DNA of 64,000 nt, from assembly GCF_031460495.1 (NCBI RefSeq), contig NZ_JAVKTS010000002.1:241332-305331 (forward strand), read 5' to 3'. A program made the translations under genes and the position numbers. Positions within the stretch are counted from its first letter, which is position 1; every line of letters starts with the position of its first letter. The notes below the pieces were generated by a model. It searched no databases. It saw only the letters and a program-made list of their open reading frames with translations, and was not told where the DNA came from. This stretch comes from Tissierella sp. (GTDB lineage Bacteria > Bacillota > Clostridia > Tissierellales > Tissierellaceae). This document shows, one piece after another, positions 34,060 to 43,466 of the stretch.

Positions 34060-34593
34060 TTGAGATTGTTTATAGCTATTGACTTTGATGAGTATGTTAA
34101 AAATAATATTAATAATATAATGGAAAGCATTAAGAAATATGCTAAACAGGGAAGATTTGTAAGTACAGATCATATGCATTTGACATTGGAGTTCCTAGGA
34201 GAGATATCTGAGGAAAGAGTACAGGATATTATATCTGCAATGAAACTTTTAAACGCTGCTCCGTTTACTCTTTCTTTGTCTGATTTAGGATACTTTAAGC
34301 GTAATGATGGGAATATTTACTGGTTTGGGATTACTGAGAATAAAGATTTAATGGATATACAAGAAGAACTTCATAATCTACTACAGGAAAGAAGATTTAA
34401 ACTAGAAGAAAGAGACTATAAACCACATCTTACTATTGGGAGAAAAGTTAAATTGATAAATACCTTTAATTCAGATGAGCTAAAGGAATCAATTAGTAAA
34501 ATTCAATTTGAAGTGAATTCAATAGATTTAATGGAAAGTGAAAACATTAACGGAAAGCTAGTTCATACAACACTTTTTTCTAAAACCTTGTGA
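34060..34593 (+). CDS. thpR: RNA 2',3'-cyclic phosphodiesterase ThpR
   Basis: A 177-residue two-H phosphoesterase. The first motif is HMHLTLEFLG near residue 40, the second HLTIGRK near 126. It belongs to the LigT/ThpR family, which opens 2',3'-cyclic phosphates to 2'-phosphates on RNA. The start is TTG 34060 with AGGAGTG upstream. It stands alone between uvsE and the pirin gene. Confidence 0.92.
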   Translation: MRLFIAIDFDEYVKNNINNIMESIKKYAKQGRFVSTDHMHLTLEFLGEISEERVQDIISAMKLLNAAPFTLSLSDLGYFKRNDGNIYWFGITENKDLMDIQEELHNLLQERRFKLEERDYKPHLTIGRKVKLINTFNSDELKESISKIQFEVNSIDLMESENINGKLVHTTLFSKTL

Positions 34594-34745
34594 TTAGCTT
34601 TATATTTTCTGTCACATTAACCAAAAATATATGTTTGAATTGTTTATTAAAAGATTATTCAAACTTGATTATAAGAATTATTTAAGGGTAAGTTAATAGA
34701 TGGGAGAATTTTTGATTTATTTTATAAAAGAACAGGAGTGTCTAT

Positions 34746-35624
34746 ATGCCAGTATTGAGAGAAATTGAAACAATTTTTGAAGGGTCTCGTACCCATTGGG
34801 TAGGAAGTGGATTTAAGGTTAGTAATTACTTCCCTTCAGGTAAAAATTTACTTGAGAGATTTTCTCCATTTATACTAATGGATTATAATATACCTATAGA
34901 ATTTCCGCCTAGCAAAACACCAAAGGGAATAGGACCACACCCTCACAGAGGCTTTGAAACTGTAACTTTTGCTTTTGAAGGTGCTGTTGAACATCATGAT
35001 AATAAGGGTAATCATGGGGTTATATATCCCGGAGATGTACAGTGGATGACTGCAGGATCTGGAATACTCCATAAGGAGTATCATGAAGAGCAATTCCGTT
35101 TGAAAGGCGGTATTTTCCATGTAATTCAGTTATGGGTAAATCTTCCGAAAAAATATAAAATGGTTGAACCAAGATATCAAGCAATAACCAAGGAAGATAT
35201 GGGGAAAATAGTTTTACCAGATGAAAAAGGAAATGTTATAATTGTTGCAGGAACATTTAATGGAGTAGAAGGGCCAGCAAAGACATTTTCACCAATGAAT
35301 ATTTATACTGTAGAAATTACCAACAATACTTATGTAAAAATAAATGAACCAAGTAATTTTAACATGGGGATTTTAGTACTTGATGGTGAGATAAAGATAA
35401 ATAAAGAATTGTGTAAGGCAAAGGATTTTATTCTATTTAAGAATGAAGATGGGGATGTAAATATTGAAGGAATAAGTGAAAATGCTAAGGTATTCATTTT
35501 AAGTGGCGAGCCAATTAATGAACCTATTGCTGCTGGTGGTCCTTTTGTAATGAATACGAAGGAAGAATTGAGTATGGCAAACGAAGACTTTAATAATGGA
35601 AAATTTGGCACATCTGACTTTTAA
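34746..35624 (+). CDS. Pirin family protein
   Basis: A 292-residue bicupin. The N-terminal cupin has the metal-binding set GPHPHRGFETVTFAFEGAVE with later HKEYHEE, and GDVQWMTAGSGILH. The C-terminal cupin is more divergent (MNIYTVEITNN). Pirins bind iron; some act as quercetinases or redox regulators. AGGAGTG precedes ATG 34746. No partner gene is obvious. Confidence 0.93.
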   Translation: MPVLREIETIFEGSRTHWVGSGFKVSNYFPSGKNLLERFSPFILMDYNIPIEFPPSKTPKGIGPHPHRGFETVTFAFEGAVEHHDNKGNHGVIYPGDVQWMTAGSGILHKEYHEEQFRLKGGIFHVIQLWVNLPKKYKMVEPRYQAITKEDMGKIVLPDEKGNVIIVAGTFNGVEGPAKTFSPMNIYTVEITNNTYVKINEPSNFNMGILVLDGEIKINKELCKAKDFILFKNEDGDVNIEGISENAKVFILSGEPINEPIAAGGPFVMNTKEELSMANEDFNNGKFGTSDF

Positions 35625-35686
35625 TTAAATTTCATTGCAATATAAGAAAATATTTTAATATTAAGTCTCATATGAAAGGAGAATAT

Positions 35687-37300
35687 ATGAATTATTTAAT
35701 TGTAGGAATTATTTTAATACTTGCGCTTTTTGCCATCCGTTTTTCCAACAAGCACGGGATACCTGCGTTATTATTATTTATTGTACTAGGTATGGCATTT
35801 GGTGCACTAGGATTTGACTTTGAGGATTTCAAATTTGCGGATAACTTTGCTACAGTTTCACTTATGGTCATCATGTTTTACGGCGGCTTTGGTACTAACT
35901 GGAATATGGCCAAACCAGTTGCAAAAGAAGCAATTATACTTAGTTCTTTAGGCGTTGTGGGCACTGCTTTATTGACAGGCTTATTTTGTCATCTCATTCT
36001 AGGTTTTGAATTATTAGAAGGTATGCTCATTGGTTCTATTGTCGGTTCCACTGACTTTGCAAGTGTATCGAATATTTTACGTTCGAAAAACTTGAACTTG
36101 AAATACAATACTGCATCATTACTTGAACTAGAAAGTGGCTCAAATGACCCGACTGCATATACAATGACCATGGTATTTTTATCCGTAATTGCAGGCACGA
36201 AAGTATCTATACCAATTCTGATTTTATCTCAGGTAGCCCTTGGAATTATCATGGGTTTTGTCTTCGCTTTTATTATTGGAAAATTACTTAAAAATCATAG
36301 ATTCAAAGCAGATGGTATTTATTCAGTCTTTATGGCTTCTGTCGTGCTTATTACTTATGCTTCGACAAATCTTTTCGGTGGTAATGGCTATTTGGCCCTA
36401 TATATCCTAGGTATTTATCTTGGAAATATGGAGTTTCGAGGTAAGCGTGATATTGTGTTTTTCTTTGACGGGCTTACTGAGATCATGCAGATTGGGCTGT
36501 TTTTCATCTTGGGTTTATTGTCCAACTTTACAAAATTCTTAGGAACATTTCCAATAGCACTTGCTATTATGTTATTTATGACTATCATTGCACGGCCAGC
36601 AACGGTTTATGGACTTATGTTGCCATTTCGTCTCAAAGGCAATCAATTAAAAATGATTTCACTGGCTGGTATTCGTGGTGCTGCAGCCATTGCTTTTGCC
36701 ATCATGGCCGTAAATAGTGATGCCATAATCTCAGTTGATATTTACCATATAGTATTCGGTATCTGTGTACTTTCCTCACTGGCTCAAGGTTCCTTAATGC
36801 CACCTGCAGCAAAACGATGGGATATGCTAGATCCCAATGATACAGTCTTGCAGACCTTCAACTACTATCAAAACAAAGCGGAAATTGGCTTCTTGGAAAC
36901 AAGAATTCATCCTAATAGTAGCTTAATAGGTACTCAGATAAAGGATTTGAACTTAACTTTTGATTTTATCGTTGCGAAAATCGAACGCGATGGCAAAACC
37001 ATTGTTCCAAGAGGACAAATAACCATAGAAGAAAATGACCTAATTATCTTAGGCGGTGAAATACACTTTGATGAGAGTGGGCAAGATCTAACTGAGTTTA
37101 CCATTCCAAGTGGTCATGAATGGGAGAACCAATACATCAAAGACTTAGAATTACCACCTGACCATCTTATCATCATGGTGCAACGTAAAGGTAGTGACAT
37201 CATTGTTCCAATTGGTGATACATTACTCTTAGAAGATGATAAAGTCATCATGATTAAGGCTGAGAATGCCCTTGAATTTCCAAGGGTTGACAAAATGTAG
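35687..37300 (+). CDS. K+/H+ (CPA1-type) antiporter with two RCK_C domains
   Basis: A 537-residue protein. Residues 1 to ~380 form 12-13 membrane helices of the Na+/H+ exchanger fold with ELESGSNDPTAYTM, the ND-type ion site. Two TrkA-C/RCK_C domains follow (about 395-460 and 475-530; each ends in DLIILGGE or DKVIMIKAE). This layout is of CvrA/NhaP2-type potassium/proton antiporters used for K+ or pH homeostasis. ATG 35687 follows AAAGGAG; an ATG at 35672 does not. Codon use and GC are somewhat higher than in the neighbours. Confidence 0.92.
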   Translation: MNYLIVGIILILALFAIRFSNKHGIPALLLFIVLGMAFGALGFDFEDFKFADNFATVSLMVIMFYGGFGTNWNMAKPVAKEAIILSSLGVVGTALLTGLFCHLILGFELLEGMLIGSIVGSTDFASVSNILRSKNLNLKYNTASLLELESGSNDPTAYTMTMVFLSVIAGTKVSIPILILSQVALGIIMGFVFAFIIGKLLKNHRFKADGIYSVFMASVVLITYASTNLFGGNGYLALYILGIYLGNMEFRGKRDIVFFFDGLTEIMQIGLFFILGLLSNFTKFLGTFPIALAIMLFMTIIARPATVYGLMLPFRLKGNQLKMISLAGIRGAAAIAFAIMAVNSDAIISVDIYHIVFGICVLSSLAQGSLMPPAAKRWDMLDPNDTVLQTFNYYQNKAEIGFLETRIHPNSSLIGTQIKDLNLTFDFIVAKIERDGKTIVPRGQITIEENDLIILGGEIHFDESGQDLTEFTIPSGHEWENQYIKDLELPPDHLIIMVQRKGSDIIVPIGDTLLLEDDKVIMIKAENALEFPRVDKM

Positions 37301-37325
37301 GGAGAAGCCCTAAGGTTTTATATAT

Positions 37326-37360
37326 AAAAAGCCTTGCACACAAAGTGCAGGGCTTTTTTA
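37326..37360 (+). terminator. Terminator after the antiporter gene
   Basis: AAAAAGCCTTGCAC pairs with GTGCAGGGCTTTTT around five bases, followed by T. It separates the antiporter from the polysaccharide/CotH operon. Confidence 0.92.
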
Positions 37361-37497
37361 GTGCAAAAAAACAAAGGTACAAATTTTTAAATTGAATCAT
37401 AAAATTAAGATACCCTCAATAAGATATATAATCAAGATCCTAAAGCTAAGTATATTTAAGCTTTAAATCTTTATGAAAAAGTAAAAGGGGTACCTTT

Positions 37498-38331
37498 ATG
37501 TTTAGGAAATATATTAAAACTACTTTAATATCTTTATTGTTAGTGGTTATCTTACTTGTACTTATGAAAGAGTTTAAAAATAGTATACAACAAATTAGAG
37601 TGATAGATAAAGAAAATCAAAATGAAGAGATTATAACAAAGGTACAGAAACCGAATATAGATTTGCCTGAAATATTCGTTGATGAGACTGAACATATAGA
37701 TAAAGATAAGATAGAAAGTTGGATAGCTATTGATAGAGAAGAAAAATACAATAATGAACTGCAGTCATATAGCAAAGATAATGTATTTTTTGACAAAGAT
37801 ATCATAGTTATTAGCTCAACAAAAGAAAATAGAGAAGTAGAAATATATACTTCAGGACTAGTAGAAAGTACAGAGTCATTTAAATATGGCCGCTTTGAGT
37901 TTGATATTGTGATTTCTAAGGGGAGGGGGATATTTCCAGCAATCTGGCTCTTGCCCATAAATGGAGAGGCACTTCCGGAAATAGATATCTTTGAGATGAT
38001 AGGAAGTGAACCAGATATATTTTATGGTGTAGTTCACTTTGAAGAAAATGGTATTCAAAGAAGAGATTATTTTGTACATAGGGTAATAGAAAAACAGCAA
38101 TACTCTGTGGCCTTAGAGTGGGAAGCTGAGTCCCTAACATGGTATATAGATGAGGAGGAACTATATACTACAAGCTTGGGGGTACCACAGGAATATATGT
38201 ATTTAATAATAAATCAAGCTATTGGAGGAAATTGGCCAGGAAGTCCTGATGGAGATACTATATTTCCTAATGAATTCAAGATTCTTTCTACCTCTATTGA
38301 ACCAGTGTTTAGGAAAGGTAGGAATTTATAA
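37498..38331 (+). CDS. Glycoside hydrolase family 16 protein
   Basis: A 277-residue membrane-anchored enzyme. A signal anchor (TLISLLLVVILLVLM) lies at 10-25; the GH16 fold follows, with YGRFEFDIVIS, AIWLLP and the catalytic motif EIDIFEMIG near residue 162 (nucleophile and acid Glu as in ExDxxE), then the family's WEAESLTWYIDEEE and NQAIGGNWPG. GH16 enzymes cut beta-1,3 or mixed-linked glucans and galactans. The stop abuts the next start (TAAATG), so it is translationally coupled with the GT2. It may trim the polymer made by that enzyme. Confidence 0.92.
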   Translation: MFRKYIKTTLISLLLVVILLVLMKEFKNSIQQIRVIDKENQNEEIITKVQKPNIDLPEIFVDETEHIDKDKIESWIAIDREEKYNNELQSYSKDNVFFDKDIIVISSTKENREVEIYTSGLVESTESFKYGRFEFDIVISKGRGIFPAIWLLPINGEALPEIDIFEMIGSEPDIFYGVVHFEENGIQRRDYFVHRVIEKQQYSVALEWEAESLTWYIDEEELYTTSLGVPQEYMYLIINQAIGGNWPGSPDGDTIFPNEFKILSTSIEPVFRKGRNL

Positions 38332-39618
38332 ATGTTATTCTTTCTAATTCTTTTTTTAAGTACATTTTTCTCTATATACCATTTGATAAGCTCTTGCAGA
38401 CTGAGAGATAAGGGTATTCTATACAAAGTGCCTCAAAAAGGGATGTCTATCTTAGTGCCATGCTATAATGAGGCACTAATACTTAAACATACAATACAAG
38501 GCTTGTTTAATATTGAGTATGATAACTTTGAGGTAATATTTATAAATGATGGGTCAATAGACAATACTCTGGAAATTCTTAATGAGATATTAGATTTAGA
38601 ACAATTAGAAGTTAGTACTTTGTCTTTATTTCCAGATGAAGTAAAAGGCATATATAAATCTAATAGGTATTCATTTATTTCTGTAATAGACAAATATAAT
38701 AGCGGAAAAGCAAATAGTATAAATATTGGAGCTCTGCATTCAAAACATGAACTGATAGTGACAATGGATGGTGATTGTGTTCTTGAGAAAGATGCCTTAG
38801 AGAGTATGAACAGGACATTTCATGATGAAGATATTATCGCATCAGGGGGAGTAGTTCATATTATGCAAATGTTTAAATTGGATGGGAAGCAGAAACTAAT
38901 TGTTTTAATGCAAGCACTAGACTATATTAAGGGATTTTATATCTACAAGGCGTCACTGGCTTATAATGATGCTTTAAGTATAATTTCAGGAGCCTTTGGT
39001 GTATTTACAAAAAGTATCCTGATGGAAATTGGTGGATTTAAGGTAGGTTTAGGTGAAGATATTGATATAACTATACGCTTCCAAGAATATGCAAGAAACC
39101 ACAATAAAAAAGTAGTCTTTGATAGAAATGCAATTTGCTATACAGAATGCCCTGAAAGTCTAAAGGGATTAATAAGTCAACGGATTCGATGGCAAAAAGG
39201 TTTTATTGATGCTATTTTAAATAATAGTAGATTCTTATTTAAAAATGTTTTTAGGAGCAATGTATGTTTCTATATGATCATAGATGCTTTACTAAGCAAC
39301 TCCTTTGCCACTATTGTGTTTTTAATTAATGGCATCTTAGTATTAATGAAAGTTTTATATGCTTATCCTCTGAAGACATATATTTATATATTGACCACAA
39401 TAGTATTCAATATTATTGCTTCAATTATAGCTATTAAAGAGGCTAAAAAAAATGTACCACATATGAAAACAAGATCACTTTATTTTATGATTATTTTTGA
39501 TATGTTATTTTTTCAGTTTTTAAGAATTTACTTTTTTATAAAGGGAGCTGTTACTTATTATTTTGATAATAAGCATTGGCATAAGGTAGATAGGACTAAT
39601 AATGATTATAATGTATAA
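38332..39618 (+). CDS. Processive family 2 glycosyltransferase
   Basis: A 428-residue membrane GT2. An N-terminal membrane helix (2-20) is followed by SILVPCYNEALILKHTI, VIFINDGSIDNT, TMDGDCVLEKDAL (DxD), GEDIDITIRFQE (acceptor base) and QRIRWQKGF (Q..RW, product-binding of processive synthases), then three to four C-terminal helices. Such enzymes polymerise beta-linked sugars (cellulose-, hyaluronan- or PNAG-like) and export them. Together with GH16 and a deacetylase in the operon it suggests a secreted polysaccharide. Confidence 0.93.
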   Translation: MLFFLILFLSTFFSIYHLISSCRLRDKGILYKVPQKGMSILVPCYNEALILKHTIQGLFNIEYDNFEVIFINDGSIDNTLEILNEILDLEQLEVSTLSLFPDEVKGIYKSNRYSFISVIDKYNSGKANSINIGALHSKHELIVTMDGDCVLEKDALESMNRTFHDEDIIASGGVVHIMQMFKLDGKQKLIVLMQALDYIKGFYIYKASLAYNDALSIISGAFGVFTKSILMEIGGFKVGLGEDIDITIRFQEYARNHNKKVVFDRNAICYTECPESLKGLISQRIRWQKGFIDAILNNSRFLFKNVFRSNVCFYMIIDALLSNSFATIVFLINGILVLMKVLYAYPLKTYIYILTTIVFNIIASIIAIKEAKKNVPHMKTRSLYFMIIFDMLFFQFLRIYFFIKGAVTYYFDNKHWHKVDRTNNDYNV

Positions 39619-39636
39619 TTCGATGGGGGATTCAAT

Positions 39637-40335
39637 TTGAAGGAGCAAACTAATAAATACAGACATGAGATAAAGTATTTTATTAGCAAAAGACAGGCAG
39701 CTGAGTTAAGAATATTTTTGAAGAAGAATATGTGTATAGATTCCAACGCAGATATAGCAGGCTCATATTGGATTAGAAGCTTATATTTTGATACTGTAGG
39801 AAATAGAGATTACTACGAGAAAACCATGGGATACAACATTAGAAAAAAAATAAGACTTCGTATATATGATATATCAACAACATATGTAAAGCTAGAATTG
39901 AAGAATAAATCTGATAACTATGTTTTAAAGGAAACCGTTACTATATCTCGGGAAGATGCTAATAAACTCATAAAAGGAGATAGCAACCCCTTGCTTAACT
40001 ACAATCAAAAGGTTGCTAATAAGATTTTTGTTTTTATGCATCATGAAATCTATCAACCAAAGGTTATTATAGATTATGAAAGAGAAGCATATGTATATGA
40101 TATTCAAAACATTAGGGTGACCTTAGATAAAAATATACATGCTTCTTTTAGTTCGTGGGATTTATTTAAAGATGGTTTGTCCATGGTACCAGTATTTAAT
40201 GATGATATTTATGTATTAGAAATAAAGTACAATTTTATGTTGCCTATTTTTTTGAGGAGAGCATTATCTAATTTTACTACTCAGAAATCACAAATAAGCA
40301 AATATTGTATGGGAAGAAATATTCTAGGTATATAA
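39637..40335 (+). CDS. VTC-domain protein
   Basis: A 232-residue cytoplasmic protein of the VTC (polyphosphate polymerase-like tunnel) family: RHEIKYFISKRQAAELR at the start, SLYFDTVGNRDYYEK, KIRLRIYD, VKLELKNKS, KVIIDYEREAYV and LEIKYN. The Lys/Arg/Glu set lines the triphosphate-tunnel fold. In bacteria this family commonly sits beside DUF4956 and CotH genes, as it does here. The start is TTG 39637 (GATGGGGGATT upstream). Whether it makes polyphosphate is not shown by sequence. Confidence 0.9.
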   Translation: MKEQTNKYRHEIKYFISKRQAAELRIFLKKNMCIDSNADIAGSYWIRSLYFDTVGNRDYYEKTMGYNIRKKIRLRIYDISTTYVKLELKNKSDNYVLKETVTISREDANKLIKGDSNPLLNYNQKVANKIFVFMHHEIYQPKVIIDYEREAYVYDIQNIRVTLDKNIHASFSSWDLFKDGLSMVPVFNDDIYVLEIKYNFMLPIFLRRALSNFTTQKSQISKYCMGRNILGI

Positions 40336-40349
40336 AGGGGGATAAGCTA

Positions 40350-41015
40350 ATGAGTCAAGAAATCCTGTTTAACATAATTGGAGGTATGGACACTTTTAGT
40401 ATTGAGAGGATTGTTTTTAATATAATAATGGCAACATTACTAGGGTTATTCATCTACTTTGTCTACAAGAAAACCTTTTCAGGTGTTATTTATTCCCAAA
40501 GTTTCAACATTACAATAGTTATGGTATGTGTTATTATAGCTATTATTATGATGTTAATTGGAAAAAATATTGCTCTTTCCCTTGGACTAGTAGGGTCCCT
40601 TTCTATTATTCGTTTTCGTACTGTGATTAAAGACCCCAGAGATATGGGTTTTTTATTTTGGGGAATTGCTGTAGGCTTGGCTGCAGGTACAGGAGAGTTC
40701 TTGATTGCCATTATTGGTAGTATTGTTATTGCATTAGTGTTATTTATTTTCAGCAAGCTTATATACATAGATTATTGCTACTTACTTGTACTACGGGGAG
40801 TTGAAATAGAATCCAAAATAATATCAGATGTTCTAAGGGAATATAAAATTCCATATAAGATGCGTATGAAAACTACCAATAGAGATTTTACTGAGGTTAC
40901 TTATGAAATTACTTTAAAATCTGTAAAAGAAGACTTTTTAGTCAAGACTTTTAGATCAATTGATGGTATTGAAGAAGTTCATATTGTCTCATATGATGGC
41001 GAAGTAACTGGATAG
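40350..41015 (+). CDS. DUF4956 membrane protein
   Basis: A 221-residue protein. Three to four membrane helices (ILFNIIGG..., IVFNIIMATLLGLFIYFVY, ITIVMVCVIIAIIMMLIG, GTGEFLIAIIGSIVIALVLFI) surround SLGLVGSLSIIRFRTVIKDP, the family signature, and GFLFWGIAVGLAAGTG. A cytoplasmic C-terminal domain follows. ATG 40350 is chosen (AAAGGGGG 7 bases upstream); it sits after the end of the VTC gene. The family is a frequent partner of VTC and CotH proteins; its reaction is unknown. Confidence 0.9.
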   Translation: MSQEILFNIIGGMDTFSIERIVFNIIMATLLGLFIYFVYKKTFSGVIYSQSFNITIVMVCVIIAIIMMLIGKNIALSLGLVGSLSIIRFRTVIKDPRDMGFLFWGIAVGLAAGTGEFLIAIIGSIVIALVLFIFSKLIYIDYCYLLVLRGVEIESKIISDVLREYKIPYKMRMKTTNRDFTEVTYEITLKSVKEDFLVKTFRSIDGIEEVHIVSYDGEVTG

Positions 41016-41038
41016 ACTTAGATGAGAAGGTGATAACA

Positions 41039-43447
41039 ATGTCTTGGAAGTTAAGATATGTATTTGTTGCTTTATGCATAGGAGTAGTATTGTATTTAGG
41101 GTTTAAAAGAGACATGTTAGTAGGATTTAATCAAGAATATATAGATTATCAGTTAGTTATAAATGAGGTAATGACAAACAATCGTAATAGCATAAGGGAT
41201 GGTGAAGGGGATTTTGAGGATTGGATTGAGATCTATAATGGGGGAAAAGCATCTGTGAATTTGCAGAACTTTGGATTATCTAATGAGCCAAGACAGCCTT
41301 TTTTATGGACATTTCCTAATGTGGTAATAGAACCAGAATCATTCTGCATTGTATGGATATCAGGCAAAAATAAAGGGACTTCTGATACTGAACTACATGC
41401 AAGTTTTAAACTTAAAAGCAAAGATAAAGCAATAATTCTTACTGCACCTAATAATGATTGGAAAGATATTTTTGTACTAGGAACTATGGGAGAGAACATT
41501 TCTTATGGGAGAGTTCATGATGGAGGTTGTAGTTTATATGGCTTTGATGAGGGAACTCCAAGTAAATCTAATGATATGGAGACTTTGACAGAAGGGCCTA
41601 ATACAAAAAGATTAAGTAGTCCGACTTTCTCTCATAGTGATGGATTTTACACGAAAGGATTTAGCTTAACTCTAAGCAAATATGACGAGGATACAGAAAT
41701 TTATTATACATTAGATGGATCTATTCCAACAAAAAAGTCAATAAAGTATACTGAGTCAATACTAATTCCAGAGAAAACTAATGCTGCTACTGTAGTTCGA
41801 GTTAGAGCATATAAGGAAGGTTATCCTAAAAGTAAAGTGCTTACACAGAGTTACTTCGTGGAAAAAAACATATATAAGAACTATAATGTGCCAGTTATCT
41901 CTTTGGTAATAGATCCAGATAATTTATTCGATTACGAAAAGGGTATTTATATTGCTGGAAAGATTTTTGATGAATGGATAATAAATAATCCTAATAGTGA
42001 AATAACTAGAGATACACCTGCTAATTACAATCAAAAGGGAAAGAATTGGGAGAGAGAAGCTAGCGTAGAACTCATTGAGCCTGATGGAGTAGTGGGTTTA
42101 ACTCAAAAGATAGGTATTAGTATTCATGGTGGAACATCTAGAGCTGCTGAATTAAAAACATTATCACTAAAACCTAGTAAAGACTATGATGATAAAGATT
42201 ACTTTGACTATGATTTTTTTAATGGCAAGACAAAAAGCCTTGTAAATAATAAAGAAATAAATCAATTTTCTCGTATATTGCTTAGAGCTTCAGCCACAGA
42301 TAGAAGATATTCTCTATTTCGAGATGCCCTTATTCAAAGTTTAATAGAGACACCTATCCCTTTGGATACACAGAGTTCGAAAGCCAGTATATTATATATA
42401 AATGGAGAGTACTATGGGATTCATAATATTAGAGAAGCCTATGATTCAAACTATTTAAGTCACTATTATCATATGGATCCAGAGGATGTAGTTATAATAA
42501 AAAACCCAACGGGGTATCCAGAAGTTGAAATTCAAGAAGGATATGCTGGTGATGAAATGGATTATAATCAAATAATTAAATATATAAAAGAACATGGAGT
42601 AACAAGTGAGAAGGACTATGAGTATATTAAGACCAAAATGGATGTTGATAATTTTATAGAATATAATGTATTACAAATTTACTGTGATAATGATGACTGG
42701 CCAGGAAATAATGTTCGGATATGGCGTAAAAGAACACAAACCTATAAATCCAATGTACCCTATGGTCATGATGGACGATGGCGATGGTTGACATTTGATT
42801 TAGATCATGGATTTGGTTTATATCAAGGTGAAATTGCAGCTAGAAATAACTCAATAAAAAGAGCAACCGAGGAAAATGGACCAATTTGGCCAAATCCTCC
42901 ATGGTCTACTTTTCTGTTAAGATCATTGCTTGAGAATGATGAGTTTAAAAGTCAATTTATCAATATCTTTGCAGATAGATTGAATACTATTTATTCCCCA
43001 GAAGTTGTAGTAGATAAAATTGAAACTATGGAAGACATCTATTATCCTAATATAGAAAGTCATATAATGAGATGGAACCTCCATGGCAAAAATGTTGAGA
43101 ACTGGAAAAATGAAGTTGAAGTTATGAAGAAGTTTGCATTAGGTAGACCCTCATACATTTATCAGCATATATTAGATTATTTTGGTTTAACTGGTACAGC
43201 TACTATTAGAGTTGAGACAAAAGAGGGGGGAAAAGTAAGGATTAATTCTGTAGATATATTAGGTAAAAGTACTATTTGGAAAGGTACTTATTTCACAGAT
43301 GTTCCAATAACAGTGCAAGCTATACCAAGTCCTGGTTTTGTATTTGTAGGTTGGGATGGTGTAGTTCAGTCAGAGGAAAAGACTGTTGAAATATATCTAG
43401 AGCAGGACTCATACTTAAAAGCAGATTTTAAGAAAGTCAAAAAATAA
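41039..43447 (+). CDS. CotH kinase multidomain surface protein
   Basis: An 802-residue exported protein. A signal anchor (VFVALCIGVVLYLGF) is followed by a lamin-tail domain (about 40-150: NEVMTNNRNSIRDGEGDFED, WIEIYN), a chitobiase C-terminal-type beta domain (EIYYTLDGSIPT, about 215-280), the CotH kinase domain (about 285-650: ISIHGGTSR, YNVLQIYCDNDDWPGNN, RWRWLTFDLDHGFG), and a C-terminal InlB_B-type repeat (GFVFVGWDG). CotH kinases phosphorylate spore-coat or surface proteins; DLDHG supplies the metal-binding Asp. ATG 41039 after GAGAAGGTGA is preferred to GTG 41030. Confidence 0.93.
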   Translation: MSWKLRYVFVALCIGVVLYLGFKRDMLVGFNQEYIDYQLVINEVMTNNRNSIRDGEGDFEDWIEIYNGGKASVNLQNFGLSNEPRQPFLWTFPNVVIEPESFCIVWISGKNKGTSDTELHASFKLKSKDKAIILTAPNNDWKDIFVLGTMGENISYGRVHDGGCSLYGFDEGTPSKSNDMETLTEGPNTKRLSSPTFSHSDGFYTKGFSLTLSKYDEDTEIYYTLDGSIPTKKSIKYTESILIPEKTNAATVVRVRAYKEGYPKSKVLTQSYFVEKNIYKNYNVPVISLVIDPDNLFDYEKGIYIAGKIFDEWIINNPNSEITRDTPANYNQKGKNWEREASVELIEPDGVVGLTQKIGISIHGGTSRAAELKTLSLKPSKDYDDKDYFDYDFFNGKTKSLVNNKEINQFSRILLRASATDRRYSLFRDALIQSLIETPIPLDTQSSKASILYINGEYYGIHNIREAYDSNYLSHYYHMDPEDVVIIKNPTGYPEVEIQEGYAGDEMDYNQIIKYIKEHGVTSEKDYEYIKTKMDVDNFIEYNVLQIYCDNDDWPGNNVRIWRKRTQTYKSNVPYGHDGRWRWLTFDLDHGFGLYQGEIAARNNSIKRATEENGPIWPNPPWSTFLLRSLLENDEFKSQFINIFADRLNTIYSPEVVVDKIETMEDIYYPNIESHIMRWNLHGKNVENWKNEVEVMKKFALGRPSYIYQHILDYFGLTGTATIRVETKEGGKVRINSVDILGKSTIWKGTYFTDVPITVQAIPSPGFVFVGWDGVVQSEEKTVEIYLEQDSYLKADFKKVKK

Positions 43448-43466
43448 TTTGTTGCAATAGTGGAGG